A stretch of 64,000 bases of DNA. It comes from Spirirestis rafaelensis WJT71-NPBG6. GTDB taxonomy: Bacteria; Cyanobacteriota; Cyanobacteriia; Cyanobacteriales; Nostocaceae. Positions 43,683-51,566 of this stretch are shown here, one piece after another. Every line of letters starts with the position of its first letter. The first letter of the stretch is position 1. Position numbers and translations under genes: made by a program. Under the pieces are notes generated by a model. It had not been told where the DNA came from and made no database searches. It saw only the letters and a program-made list of their open reading frames with translations. The stretch is taken from the NCBI GenBank assembly GCA_019359015.1, contig JAHHID010000004.1:1-64000 (forward strand). Direction: 5' to 3'.

Positions 43683-44690
43683 TCACAAAAGAGGGTCATT
43701 TAAAAGACGTTGGGTTGAATTAACCACTAAATCATGAGATTGACGCTGATTTTGAACTGCCTTAAAAGTATGCATAATCGGAGCTAGACAACGCTTTGCA
43801 TCTTTATATCCACGCCTTTTCAGTTCGGTGATGCGTTCAGCACTAAAGTCAAGCCAACTATCAATTAAACCGATGAGTGGTGTATCAGACTTGTTAATTA
43901 GCTGTTCAGGTCTGATTTCGATGATGGTTTGCTCTGAAAAATCGTGGCGGTTCCACGCAGATCCGTTTTTCAAGTGAATCACAATTACATTTTCACAGCC
44001 ACGCGCAGCCAAAGCTCTCAAAGGGACATTATCTGCCAAACCCCCATCTACATAAGATTGCCCATTTACTTCTCGGCTGGGAAATGCCAAGGGGAGAGCT
44101 GCACTCGCTAAAAGTAAATTGTAGAGAATTTCATCATCTGGAAAATCCTGTACACAAAGCCAGTGAGCATCTGTCCCAGTTCGAGCGCGAACAAAATCAA
44201 TCAGCCAGTCGTAGCCTAAACCAGGAATTTTCAACGAAGGAAAGACTGTAACCCATAGCTCAATTCCGCGTCGCAGTTCGGCTGGGTTGACTGCTTGGCG
44301 CAACAGCTGTTCAATGGGAGCAGGGTCAAAGATGGCAGTCGAGTCTTTTAATAGCCCTTCTTTCAGCAAGAAATCGAGCATCCATTCCCGCAGTTTTGGC
44401 ACAAAAGTCTGAGCCGTATAACTGAGTGTGCGGAGAACTGCACCTGTGTTAGGGCGTAAAATTCCAGCTTCAGCTAGCTGATCCCAAAGTTGATTGAGGC
44501 GCTGCACTGCATTGGGGAAAGAATGATAGGATGACAAAACAGCACCATTGAGAGCGCCAATGCTAGTTCCAGCAATGATTTGGGGTTCTAGACCAAGTTC
44601 GGCAATATATTTTAACGCACCGACTTGATAAGCTCCTTTAGCACCGCCACCAGTTAATACAAGTCCAAATGTGGGGTTAGCTGATTTCAT
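43683..44690 (-). CDS. Patatin-like phospholipase
   Basis: A 335-residue protein with the patatin Ser-Asp dyad: oxyanion loop LTGGGAKGAYQVGAL, nucleophile GTSIGALNGA (Ser near 43), and the Asp in YVDGGLADNVPL (near 215). Such enzymes hydrolyse lipid acyl chains in the cytoplasm or at the membrane. It begins 11 bp after the DUF1232 gene and probably shares its operon. Substrate unknown. Confidence 0.92.
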   Translation of the reverse strand: MKSANPTFGLVLTGGGAKGAYQVGALKYIAELGLEPQIIAGTSIGALNGAVLSSYHSFPNAVQRLNQLWDQLAEAGILRPNTGAVLRTLSYTAQTFVPKLREWMLDFLLKEGLLKDSTAIFDPAPIEQLLRQAVNPAELRRGIELWVTVFPSLKIPGLGYDWLIDFVRARTGTDAHWLCVQDFPDDEILYNLLLASAALPLAFPSREVNGQSYVDGGLADNVPLRALAARGCENVIVIHLKNGSAWNRHDFSEQTIIEIRPEQLINKSDTPLIGLIDSWLDFSAERITELKRRGYKDAKRCLAPIMHTFKAVQNQRQSHDLVVNSTQRLLNDPLL

Positions 44691-44701
44691 ATTAAATCCT
44701 T

Positions 44702-45220
44702 TTAAGCAGTTTTAAGTAACCAGTTAAAGCGAAATAAATTCCCATATTTGATCAGTAATTTAGTTGAAATCAGCGAACTTACTGTGGCGATGCCAAAAAT
44801 TAAACTAATTTTCAACCTGAAAATATACTTTTTAACTTCTTGTTCAGCCAGTTTTACAATGTTTTCTTTTAAATAAAAAGCAAGGAAGATGATTGTGCCG
44901 ATGATGACAATAAAATCATCGATTAATCCGACAAATAAAAGAAAATCTGGTATGAAATCTTCAGGAGAAATGAAATATAAGCAAACAGCGATCGCACATG
45001 TTAAAGATGTCCAAGCAGATTCAGGCTCACGAGACCACTCAGCTAGAGCTTTGATTTTAGACCTGATGTTTTTAATTCGCTGCCAATTCTTGCGATTTAA
45101 TGCGATCGCCATGAATTTTCTTGTTTTAGTAGCTTGTGGTGAGCGAGACCATTTTGCTACAGCTTGAATTTTAGATTTGATTTGCCCTTGGTTAATCTGC
45201 TGTAAGTTGTCATCATTCAT
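44702..45220 (-). CDS. DUF1232 (YkvA-like) membrane protein
   Basis: A 172-residue protein. The DUF1232 core is YFISPEDFIPDFLLFVGLID, in the middle of the protein. A basic N-terminal half contains two similar segments (QAVAKWSRSPQA and KALAEWSREPES), and two hydrophobic segments lie towards the C-terminus. The family is widespread and unassigned. It lies 131 bp downstream of the RdcB-like gene and 11 bp before the patatin gene. Confidence 0.85.
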   Translation of the reverse strand: MNDDNLQQINQGQIKSKIQAVAKWSRSPQATKTRKFMAIALNRKNWQRIKNIRSKIKALAEWSREPESAWTSLTCAIAVCLYFISPEDFIPDFLLFVGLIDDFIVIIGTIIFLAFYLKENIVKLAEQEVKKYIFRLKISLIFGIATVSSLISTKLLIKYGNLFRFNWLLKTA

Positions 45221-45351
45221 TTTTGTGTCTGATGACGGCTCTAAGTTTTCGTCAATTTTTTGTATTTCTTGTGCGATCGCCTGTTTGTTCGACTTGCGAA
45301 GTAGTCTTTTTCTAATTCCTGCTAACTTCGTTTTTTATTAGAATTAGATTT

Positions 45352-46437
45352 TTATACTTGACTATTAGCAATAATTCCTATAATATCATTGCCAGTTTCT
45401 TGAACCACAGCTGTTATAAATTCCCGTGCGTTAGCGGTGCGAGATATAGTGTTAATTTGAGCGCGACAGAGAGCGATCGCACTTTGAGCAGGTTTACTCG
45501 GTCTAGCTTCTTCTGGAAGTGTTGCAAGTTCTAAGGTTGTGCCCAAAACAAACAAATGGGGTGTATTCGCCAAACGTTGGGGTGTAACTGAGCGAATTTC
45601 CAGCAATCCTGCGGCTAATTCTCGGTCATCTTTTGTCATTGCTGCCCAAGATTGATCTAACAAGTCCCCAAGCCCAAAGAAACTCTGAGGTAATTGTTTA
45701 CTTGTGGCAAGAATTTTATTAACAAGCAGTTGACGAAAACGTTCTTTATCTCCTGTTTCCAATTCATATATAATCACAGAACTGCTGAACACTTCCCGCG
45801 CTAATAAAGCAACTTGCACAGCCCAAGGTAACTGGGCATAAGTTTGCCCAGCAGCCCAAGCACTTACAATTTGGTCTAAATCTTCATTAGCAGCAACTCG
45901 TACCTCTAGCTGACGCACTCGCGCCTCAATGTTGCTGATTCTTGCGCTTACTTGTTGAGCCAGTTCATTAAGTTGGTTACTCAGATTAATTAGTGCGTCT
46001 TCTTGCTTTTGCAGTCTTTCTTTGTGGTTGCGAATAGCATCACGCGCTTCTAGCAATGAGTTTTGAGTAACTTCTAAAGCAACTTGACTAATGCGAAGTG
46101 AGTCACTTAATTCTAGTACCCAATTGCATAGTGCTTCTTGACCTGCAATTATATTGCCATCTAACAGAAGTTTTCGTTTATTGTCGCTGCCATCAAGTTT
46201 ATCAATTAGCTGCCCAAACCAACCCCGATTCTTGCGATAGCGGATGATATCTTTGCTGACTTGGATACCATTGATCAGGTCAATTAAAGCTTTATCTCCA
46301 ACAACGGGAACTCTCCGTTGAAGTTCTTCAAGGCTACGAGTAGACGGGCTAGAAATACCAAATTTTTTGGCTTGTGGGGTAGGTATTTTTCCTGCTATTG
46401 TCATCCTTGAGTCTTGGGGGTAGAAAAGGTTCCTCAT
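45352..46437 (-). CDS. RdcB-like partner of a dynamin-family GTPase
   Basis: A 361-residue protein with a long coiled coil (about residues 115-200: EARDAIRNHKERLQKQEDAL, ISNIEARVRQLEVRV) between a short N-terminal part (LIDLINGIQVSKDIIRY, GWFGQLIDKLDG) and a helical C-terminal domain (WAAGQTYAQLPWAVQVALLA). Layout and gene order match enterobacterial YjcZ/RdcB, which pairs with the dynamin-like RdcA (CrfC/YjdA). A good AGAGGA site precedes ATG 46437, so it overlaps the GTPase gene by 89 bases in another frame. The family assignment is from memory and context. Confidence 0.7.
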   Translation of the reverse strand: MRNLFYPQDSRMTIAGKIPTPQAKKFGISSPSTRSLEELQRRVPVVGDKALIDLINGIQVSKDIIRYRKNRGWFGQLIDKLDGSDNKRKLLLDGNIIAGQEALCNWVLELSDSLRISQVALEVTQNSLLEARDAIRNHKERLQKQEDALINLSNQLNELAQQVSARISNIEARVRQLEVRVAANEDLDQIVSAWAAGQTYAQLPWAVQVALLAREVFSSSVIIYELETGDKERFRQLLVNKILATSKQLPQSFFGLGDLLDQSWAAMTKDDRELAAGLLEIRSVTPQRLANTPHLFVLGTTLELATLPEEARPSKPAQSAIALCRAQINTISRTANAREFITAVVQETGNDIIGIIANSQV

Positions 46438-48814
46438 CTTTTATTCCTCTGTTATTGGTCATCAAGTCGCCTGTGTATTCTAGATAAGCGATTGCCTTTC
46501 TGATTTTTTCAAGAGCTTCAAGTGCTAATGAATTAAGTTCGCTGACTAATTGCTCTTTTTCTTCAGCTTGTGTTTTCTGGTCTTTCTGTGCCTGGATTAA
46601 AGTATCGCGGTAATTATTCAAGTAACTATCAAGCTCTTTAAAGAAGCTATCAACCCGCTGTTTAAAGTCTTCGTCTAAGTATTGGTTGATTCCCTCTTTT
46701 ATATTTTTAATGCTCTCTTCAATTAATTTATTAGATTTTTCAACGATTTCTTGCAGAGAAACAGTGTAGTAATCTTCCTTTTTGTCTGGTCGTTTCACTC
46801 GGATTGTTTCTTTTTTGGGAAATAGCCATAACCAATGCCAAAAATCCCATTTCTCTAGTCCTTGTATTTCATAGTCCTGGTCTACCCACTTGATCTTATG
46901 ATTGACACGAACTTTAGCATTACCTACACCCTTATTATCGAGGTTTGGTGTTGGTAAAGATAAATTGACATTGAAATTTTCGTTTAACCGCTGACGCGCA
47001 CGCTCAATAATCGGCTGAGTTTCAGTATCCAAAGAGTTTGTGATGTCTTGACGTGCTTGTTCAATTATTTTTTTCACCTGTTTACGAACATTTTCTAGCA
47101 AAGGCTCTACGACATTATGTTTTGCAGAAGCGATTGCTTGCTCTGCAAAATCTTCTGCTGCCTTAAAACTAGAAAATTCAATTACACCGCTACTTTGGGA
47201 ATTTATTTCAAAAAAGTTGAATTTTTTAGAAACCCAATTTAAAAAACTTTGGGTTGCCATACCTCCCTTTTTGAGGATATCTGCACGTTGGTATTCTTCT
47301 TCATTGAAATAGGTTTCTAGGCTATCTTTAGCTTTTTGTTGGAGATTTTCAAGTTTGTTGTTAAGTTGCTGGGAAAGATTAGCTTTGATTCTATCTACTT
47401 CTTGCAAACGATTTCGAGATTCTTCTAAAGATTGCAAATCGTTTTCCAATGCACCAACTTCTCGTCTTAGTTTTGCTTCATCTTCACTTAACGCACTGCT
47501 GCGGAGTTGGACATCATTACTTAATTCTGTAAGACGACCACGAGCAATCTTGAGTGCAGACATTATACACCGGGGTGCAGCTTCCGCCATCAGTGCTGTA
47601 ATTGCGCCATTTAAAAATGGTTCAAAGCCAGACTTTTTCCACAATCTCTCAGCTTTACGTTTTAATTCTTCTGCTGTTGATTCTTCCAGTTCCTCTTCCC
47701 AGTCCATACCAAATACTTCTAGAGCGAGTGCTTTTGCTGTCTTCATGTCAGCAATATTAACGCCAGAATTCGGCTGCAATTCCACTAAAAAGCTAGCAGA
47801 AGTAAACCCTCGTCTAGCTGATATTTCAAACACTCTACCTGTATCACCAATACCAAATTCAGCAGCAACAAACTGCTGCACTTGCTCTGGATTCATGTCA
47901 CCATCTCTACGCTGATCAACCTTATTGATCAAAACATACAAATTATCTTTACCACGCAGTTCTATAACCTTATTAACATCATTTTTTACGTTCTCTGCGG
48001 CTTCGTTTTTCAATTGGGTGAAATCTAAAACAATCAGCACTATTGAACTTTTGGTAAGCTGTTCTTCAACCACACCCTGAAGCCGCAAATTATCTCCAGC
48101 TTCGTTTGGTCCTGGTGTGTCTACGATTACTAAATTGCCTAAACTTTCTGATTGCTGATTAGCTTGGGATGAGCGCCAAAATGGAGTGTAGATTCTGGGA
48201 GTATCCATCAAGGATTGCAGTGGATCTGCAAGTGGCTCTAGAATGCTGCACACCCTAACAATATCGTTCAAGCTACTTAAAGTCTGGTTGATATTCTCAC
48301 GTCCTTGACTCTTAGCAGGAATTGAAAGTCCGTCTTTAATTTGCTTTGGTATCTGCGTCAAATGAGGATATTGAGCAAGCTTTTCTAATGCTTCTTCAAT
48401 CCCCATATCATTAATTTTGTACCGCAAAGCCAACAGAGTTTCTTGGAAAAGTGTCACAATTTGAGAACTAAGTTCTAAAACTGGCTCAGTCAACTCAGCA
48501 TCAAAAATAATCTCAGTGGGAAGCGTCGTCATCGCAGCGTTACGACTTGGCAAAATCTCCTGCCCAATGATCGCGTTCGTGATAGTTGACTTACCAGCCT
48601 TCATTGGTGCAACAATTGCCATTCTCAATTCAAGGTTTTCTACCTTCTCAGCTTCCTGGCTAACTTGTTGCTCAAATTCTGCATATTTATCGCTAGCATT
48701 ATCAGAACTCAGTGCTGTATTAGCACGATTCATCAGCGAACTTATTTCCCTCAGCAGGTCGATAACGTCTTGCTGCAAGTCTTGAACATTCGGCTTTAGC
48801 ACCTGAGAAACCAT
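46349..48814 (-). CDS. Dynamin-like GTPase, RdcA/CrfC-type
   Basis: An 821-residue large GTPase. P-loop APMKAGKSTITNAIIG (about residues 67-82), then MTTLPTEI (switch), VIVDTPGPNEAG (about 228-239) and LYVLINKVDQ (about 287-296) form the G domain. Coiled-coil stalk regions follow (ALENDLQSLEESRNRLQEVD; KDQKTQAEEKEQLVSEL). The spacing, and motifs such as LDFTQLKNEA and PGPNEAG, agree with E. coli CrfC/YjdA (RdcA), which with RdcB signals to the diguanylate cyclase DgcE and is also reported to bind the replication clamp. An ATG with GGAG upstream starts at 48814. The C-terminal tail overlaps the partner gene. Confidence 0.82.
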   Translation of the reverse strand: MVSQVLKPNVQDLQQDVIDLLREISSLMNRANTALSSDNASDKYAEFEQQVSQEAEKVENLELRMAIVAPMKAGKSTITNAIIGQEILPSRNAAMTTLPTEIIFDAELTEPVLELSSQIVTLFQETLLALRYKINDMGIEEALEKLAQYPHLTQIPKQIKDGLSIPAKSQGRENINQTLSSLNDIVRVCSILEPLADPLQSLMDTPRIYTPFWRSSQANQQSESLGNLVIVDTPGPNEAGDNLRLQGVVEEQLTKSSIVLIVLDFTQLKNEAAENVKNDVNKVIELRGKDNLYVLINKVDQRRDGDMNPEQVQQFVAAEFGIGDTGRVFEISARRGFTSASFLVELQPNSGVNIADMKTAKALALEVFGMDWEEELEESTAEELKRKAERLWKKSGFEPFLNGAITALMAEAAPRCIMSALKIARGRLTELSNDVQLRSSALSEDEAKLRREVGALENDLQSLEESRNRLQEVDRIKANLSQQLNNKLENLQQKAKDSLETYFNEEEYQRADILKKGGMATQSFLNWVSKKFNFFEINSQSSGVIEFSSFKAAEDFAEQAIASAKHNVVEPLLENVRKQVKKIIEQARQDITNSLDTETQPIIERARQRLNENFNVNLSLPTPNLDNKGVGNAKVRVNHKIKWVDQDYEIQGLEKWDFWHWLWLFPKKETIRVKRPDKKEDYYTVSLQEIVEKSNKLIEESIKNIKEGINQYLDEDFKQRVDSFFKELDSYLNNYRDTLIQAQKDQKTQAEEKEQLVSELNSLALEALEKIRKAIAYLEYTGDLMTNNRGIKDEEPFLPPRLKDDNSRKNTYPTSQKIWYF

Positions 48815-49000
48815 TTACTTTTGCTCCGCATAACATTAAACCCACTACCATTGATCCTGCTTGAAAATAAATACAATGACTCCAGTAAGTAACAACACTT
48901 ATCAGAGACTGTGATAAGACTGAACCTCAAAATAGAGGCTCACTCTGGTCGTGCTAGGGATTAACGCTGAATTAGCCGTTTTTTATGTTTAATAAAAACG

Positions 49001-49085
49001 GCGATCGCTTATTCTTTTGCCTAATGCTAAAAAAAGTCAAAGCGATCGCACATCAAGGTTTTATTATTGTAAGCTGCGCGATCGC
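49001..49085. repeat. Cluster of three HIP1 octamers
   Basis: GCGATCGC occurs at 49001-49008, 49042-49049 and 49078-49085, in the 287-bp gap between the GTPase and M56 genes. HIP1 is the highly iterated palindrome of cyanobacterial genomes; three in 85 bp is locally dense. Confidence 0.9.
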
Positions 49086-49101
49086 TACGTTAGTTAAGGA
49101 T

Positions 49102-49932
49102 TTAGTTGTGAAATATTACACTTACCAAAGGCAAAAATGCCAACAAAAAACCATTCCAAAACTGTAAATTAAGTTTTGGGGTCGGTTCTGGTTGTGCTAA
49201 CAAAGCTTCTACTCTTTGTTCTAGGCGATCGCATCCTAATGCAGCACAGAAAATTTCTGAGGATATAGGAGTTGTACTCACTACCAACAACAGCGATTCT
49301 GCTAACAATAAGGGATCTACTCGTGATGCTGCGTAAGCATCGGCACGTAGTTCGCGCAAAATTAACAATTCTTGCCACAAGGCATCTGTATTTGGCAACC
49401 AAGCGGTGCAGGAACGCACCCAACCCAACCAAAAAAACCAGAATGTATCCTTGTAATGGTAATGCCCTTGCTCGTGTGCAAAGACGGTTTCTAAATGCTC
49501 TGGTGAAAGATTTGCTAATAGTCCTTGGCTTATTACTAATTCTGATCGCCAAAAACCGATTTGACCGGCAAACAGCGCTTCGGTGTTGAGTAGCCGCATT
49601 TGTTTACCCTCAAGATTAACTAAGGGACAGTTGCGGACAGATTTCACAGATTCCCAACCAGCGAAGGCAAGTTTAATGCACAAAATGTCAAAAATTGTCA
49701 GACAAATTAACGCCAAGACATAACTGAACCAGCCAGTGTACATCCCGCCCATTTTGCCTTGAGGTCCCATGCACAAAACGGCGATCGCTGTCATAAAAAT
49801 TAACAAGGGCGGGAAGAGAAATAAAAATAGCGATCGTCGCCAGCGCACACTCCAACTACCTTGGAAGTTACCCCCAAAGGATCTTAAGCACCAAGCGACT
49901 GTTAAAGCAGTCAAAATCATGATCAGATGCAT
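49102..49932 (-). CDS. M56 family metallopeptidase (BlaR1-like, no sensor domain)
   Basis: A 276-residue membrane protein with several N-terminal hydrophobic segments (LFLFLFPPLLIFMTAIAVLC, SYVLALICLTIFDILCI) and a zinc motif VFAHEQGHYHYKDTF (HExxH near residues 152-156). It ends with another hydrophobic segment. This is the protease half of BlaR1/MecR1; the extracellular penicillin-binding sensor domain is missing. Its start overlaps the stop of the BlaI-like gene (TAATG), so the pair is coupled. It presumably cleaves the repressor on a signal. Confidence 0.88.
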   Translation of the reverse strand: MHLIMILTALTVAWCLRSFGGNFQGSWSVRWRRSLFLFLFPPLLIFMTAIAVLCMGPQGKMGGMYTGWFSYVLALICLTIFDILCIKLAFAGWESVKSVRNCPLVNLEGKQMRLLNTEALFAGQIGFWRSELVISQGLLANLSPEHLETVFAHEQGHYHYKDTFWFFWLGWVRSCTAWLPNTDALWQELLILRELRADAYAASRVDPLLLAESLLLVVSTTPISSEIFCAALGCDRLEQRVEALLAQPEPTPKLNLQFWNGFLLAFLPLVSVIFHN

Positions 49933-50351
49933 TATTGTTCCTCCCTGGCTTGGCGTGCAGCTTGAATACGTTTGGCGATCGCTTGTATTTGTTCGCTCGC
50001 AGCTTCATCTAAACTATCTGCAAAAGCAGCAATCACATCGGGATTACCCACCGCTAAAAATCGCTGTAACTGCTCGTGTGCTTTAATTACCTCTGCTTGC
50101 TGTTTGGTAATCAACGGACGCCAATAAAAGGCTCGTCCTCTTTTGTCGCAGGTTAGCCAACCTTTATCGGTAAGGCGACGCAACACGGTTGTTACAGAAG
50201 TATAAGCTAATTCGCGGTTAGGGTCAGTGAGAATGCGATCGTGTACATCTTTAACTGTAACTGAACTCAGTTCCCATATAATATGCAAAATCTCTGCTTC
50301 CAGAGGACCTAAAGACAGTTGTTTGGGGCGGTATTCAGGTAAAGGTGCCAT
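49932..50351 (-). CDS. BlaI/MecI family repressor
   Basis: A 139-residue winged-helix protein: PLEAEILHIIWELSSVTVKD, AYTSVTTVLRRLTDKGWL and RGRAFYWRPLITKQQAE, all typical of the BlaI/MecI/CopY family. A helical dimerisation tail follows (FADSLDEAASEQIQAIAKRI). It is paired with the M56 peptidase, which in homologous systems cleaves the repressor. No beta-lactamase gene is nearby, so the regulon is unknown. Confidence 0.92.
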   Translation of the reverse strand: MAPLPEYRPKQLSLGPLEAEILHIIWELSSVTVKDVHDRILTDPNRELAYTSVTTVLRRLTDKGWLTCDKRGRAFYWRPLITKQQAEVIKAHEQLQRFLAVGNPDVIAAFADSLDEAASEQIQAIAKRIQAARQAREEQ

Positions 50352-50673
50352 ATCGATTTTGGATGCGTGGATTAGGAAGATGGGGGAGGATTCTTTCTCA
50401 GTCTCTATTTACCAGAGGTATTCCTAGAATTGTTAGTGGTAGATTTGTAAGTTGTGTCCTTCTTCTCAGATTACACGTTCAGTTCCAATGCTGCGTTCAA
50501 ATAAAAGAAATTGCTCATTGAAGACAGGCAAGTTTTCCATCCTAAAAGATTGATGCATAGAGTAGACTCTGTGTTGACACATCAAGAACCCACTGACATG
50601 AGGCTATGTTTAGTGGCAGCATCTGGGTAAGATATTACTTGCGGCACTATATAAGACCAGGTGTACCCAGCAC
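50352..50673. other. Divergent intergenic region between blaI-like gene and comB
   Basis: 322 bp that must carry promoters for both directions. One perfect dyad TGTGT-tg-ACACA lies at 50570-50581 and could be an operator, but it is not the textbook BlaI site (TACA-TGTA type). Nothing else stands out. Confidence 0.4.
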
Positions 50674-51405
50674 GTGAAGTTATTCGTTTACCACACTCCG
50701 GAATTGACTCCAGCGCATAAAGCGCCAGACTGCGCGATCGCAGTTGATGTTTTGCGAGCAACTAGCACAATGGCGACAGTCTTGGCGGCTGGAGGCGAGG
50801 CTATTCAAGTCTTCAGCGATTTAGAAAAACTTATGCAAGTGAGCGAATCTTGGCTCCCCGAAAAACGGCTACGAGCTGGAGAACGGGGTGGCGGGAAAGT
50901 TCCTGGTTTTGAACTAGGTAACTCCCCTCTCGATTGCACACCAGAACTAGTCCAAGGGCGACGCTTATTTATTAGTACCACGAATGGCACTCGTGCCTTA
51001 CAAAGAGTACAAGATGCTGCAACTGTCATCGCCGCAGCTTTTATCAATCGGGCTACAGTGGTGCGATATCTCATAGAAAAGCAACCAGAAACAGTTTGGA
51101 TTGTTGGTTCAGGTTGGGAAGGCACTTTTTCTTTAGAGGATACAGCTTGTGCAGGTGCGATCGCCCACAGTGTTGCACAAGAAACCAACTTGCCTCTAGA
51201 CGAATTAGCTGGTAATGATGAGGTAATTAGTGCGATCGCTCTTTATTCTCAATGGCAAGATAATTTATTAGGACTTTTCCACACTTGCAGTCACGGTCAA
51301 CGATTGTTACGTCTTGATTGTCACGAAGACCTAAAATATTGCTCGCAAACCGATATTTTAGATGTTTTACCGATGCAGCGAGAACCAGGAGTCTTGAAAA
51401 GTTAA
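50674..51405 (+). CDS. comB: 2-phosphosulfolactate phosphatase family protein
   Basis: A 243-residue protein with the ComB family pattern: [20 protein letters not shown] near the start, then [33 protein letters not shown] and [20 protein letters not shown]. ComB hydrolyses 2-phosphosulfolactate in coenzyme M synthesis in archaea; cyanobacteria carry homologues without known coenzyme M use, so the real substrate may differ. Translation appears to start at GTG 50674. Heptamer AAAAGGC repeats overlap the stop codon. Confidence 0.9.
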   Translation: MKLFVYHTPELTPAHKAPDCAIAVDVLRATSTMATVLAAGGEAIQVFSDLEKLMQVSESWLPEKRLRAGERGGGKVPGFELGNSPLDCTPELVQGRRLFISTTNGTRALQRVQDAATVIAAAFINRATVVRYLIEKQPETVWIVGSGWEGTFSLEDTACAGAIAHSVAQETNLPLDELAGNDEVISAIALYSQWQDNLLGLFHTCSHGQRLLRLDCHEDLKYCSQTDILDVLPMQREPGVLKS

Positions 51406-51471
51406 AAGGCAAAAGGCAAAAGAAAGAACCGCGTTGCTGAATTAAGGTCTGAAATTCCTAATTTTTCGTAC

Positions 51472-51492
51472 AGACGTTCCGTCGGAACGTCT
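51472..51492. repeat. Palindromic element, third family member
   Basis: AGACGTTCC-gtc-GGAACGTCT, the same arms as 9254-9282 with the loop changed from gac to gtc. Located between the convergent comB and M61 genes. Confidence 0.75.
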
Positions 51493-51566
51493 CTAAAACC
51501 AGGATTTTCAAAGTATAACCATCAGTGAAAATTTTAAATGGATATTCTTACCTTTTGCCTTATACC

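Noticed and set aside
50570-50581. BlaI operator
   Set aside because: The dyad TGTGT-tg-ACACA does not match the described BlaI/MecI site closely enough to call; kept only as a note in the intergenic entry.
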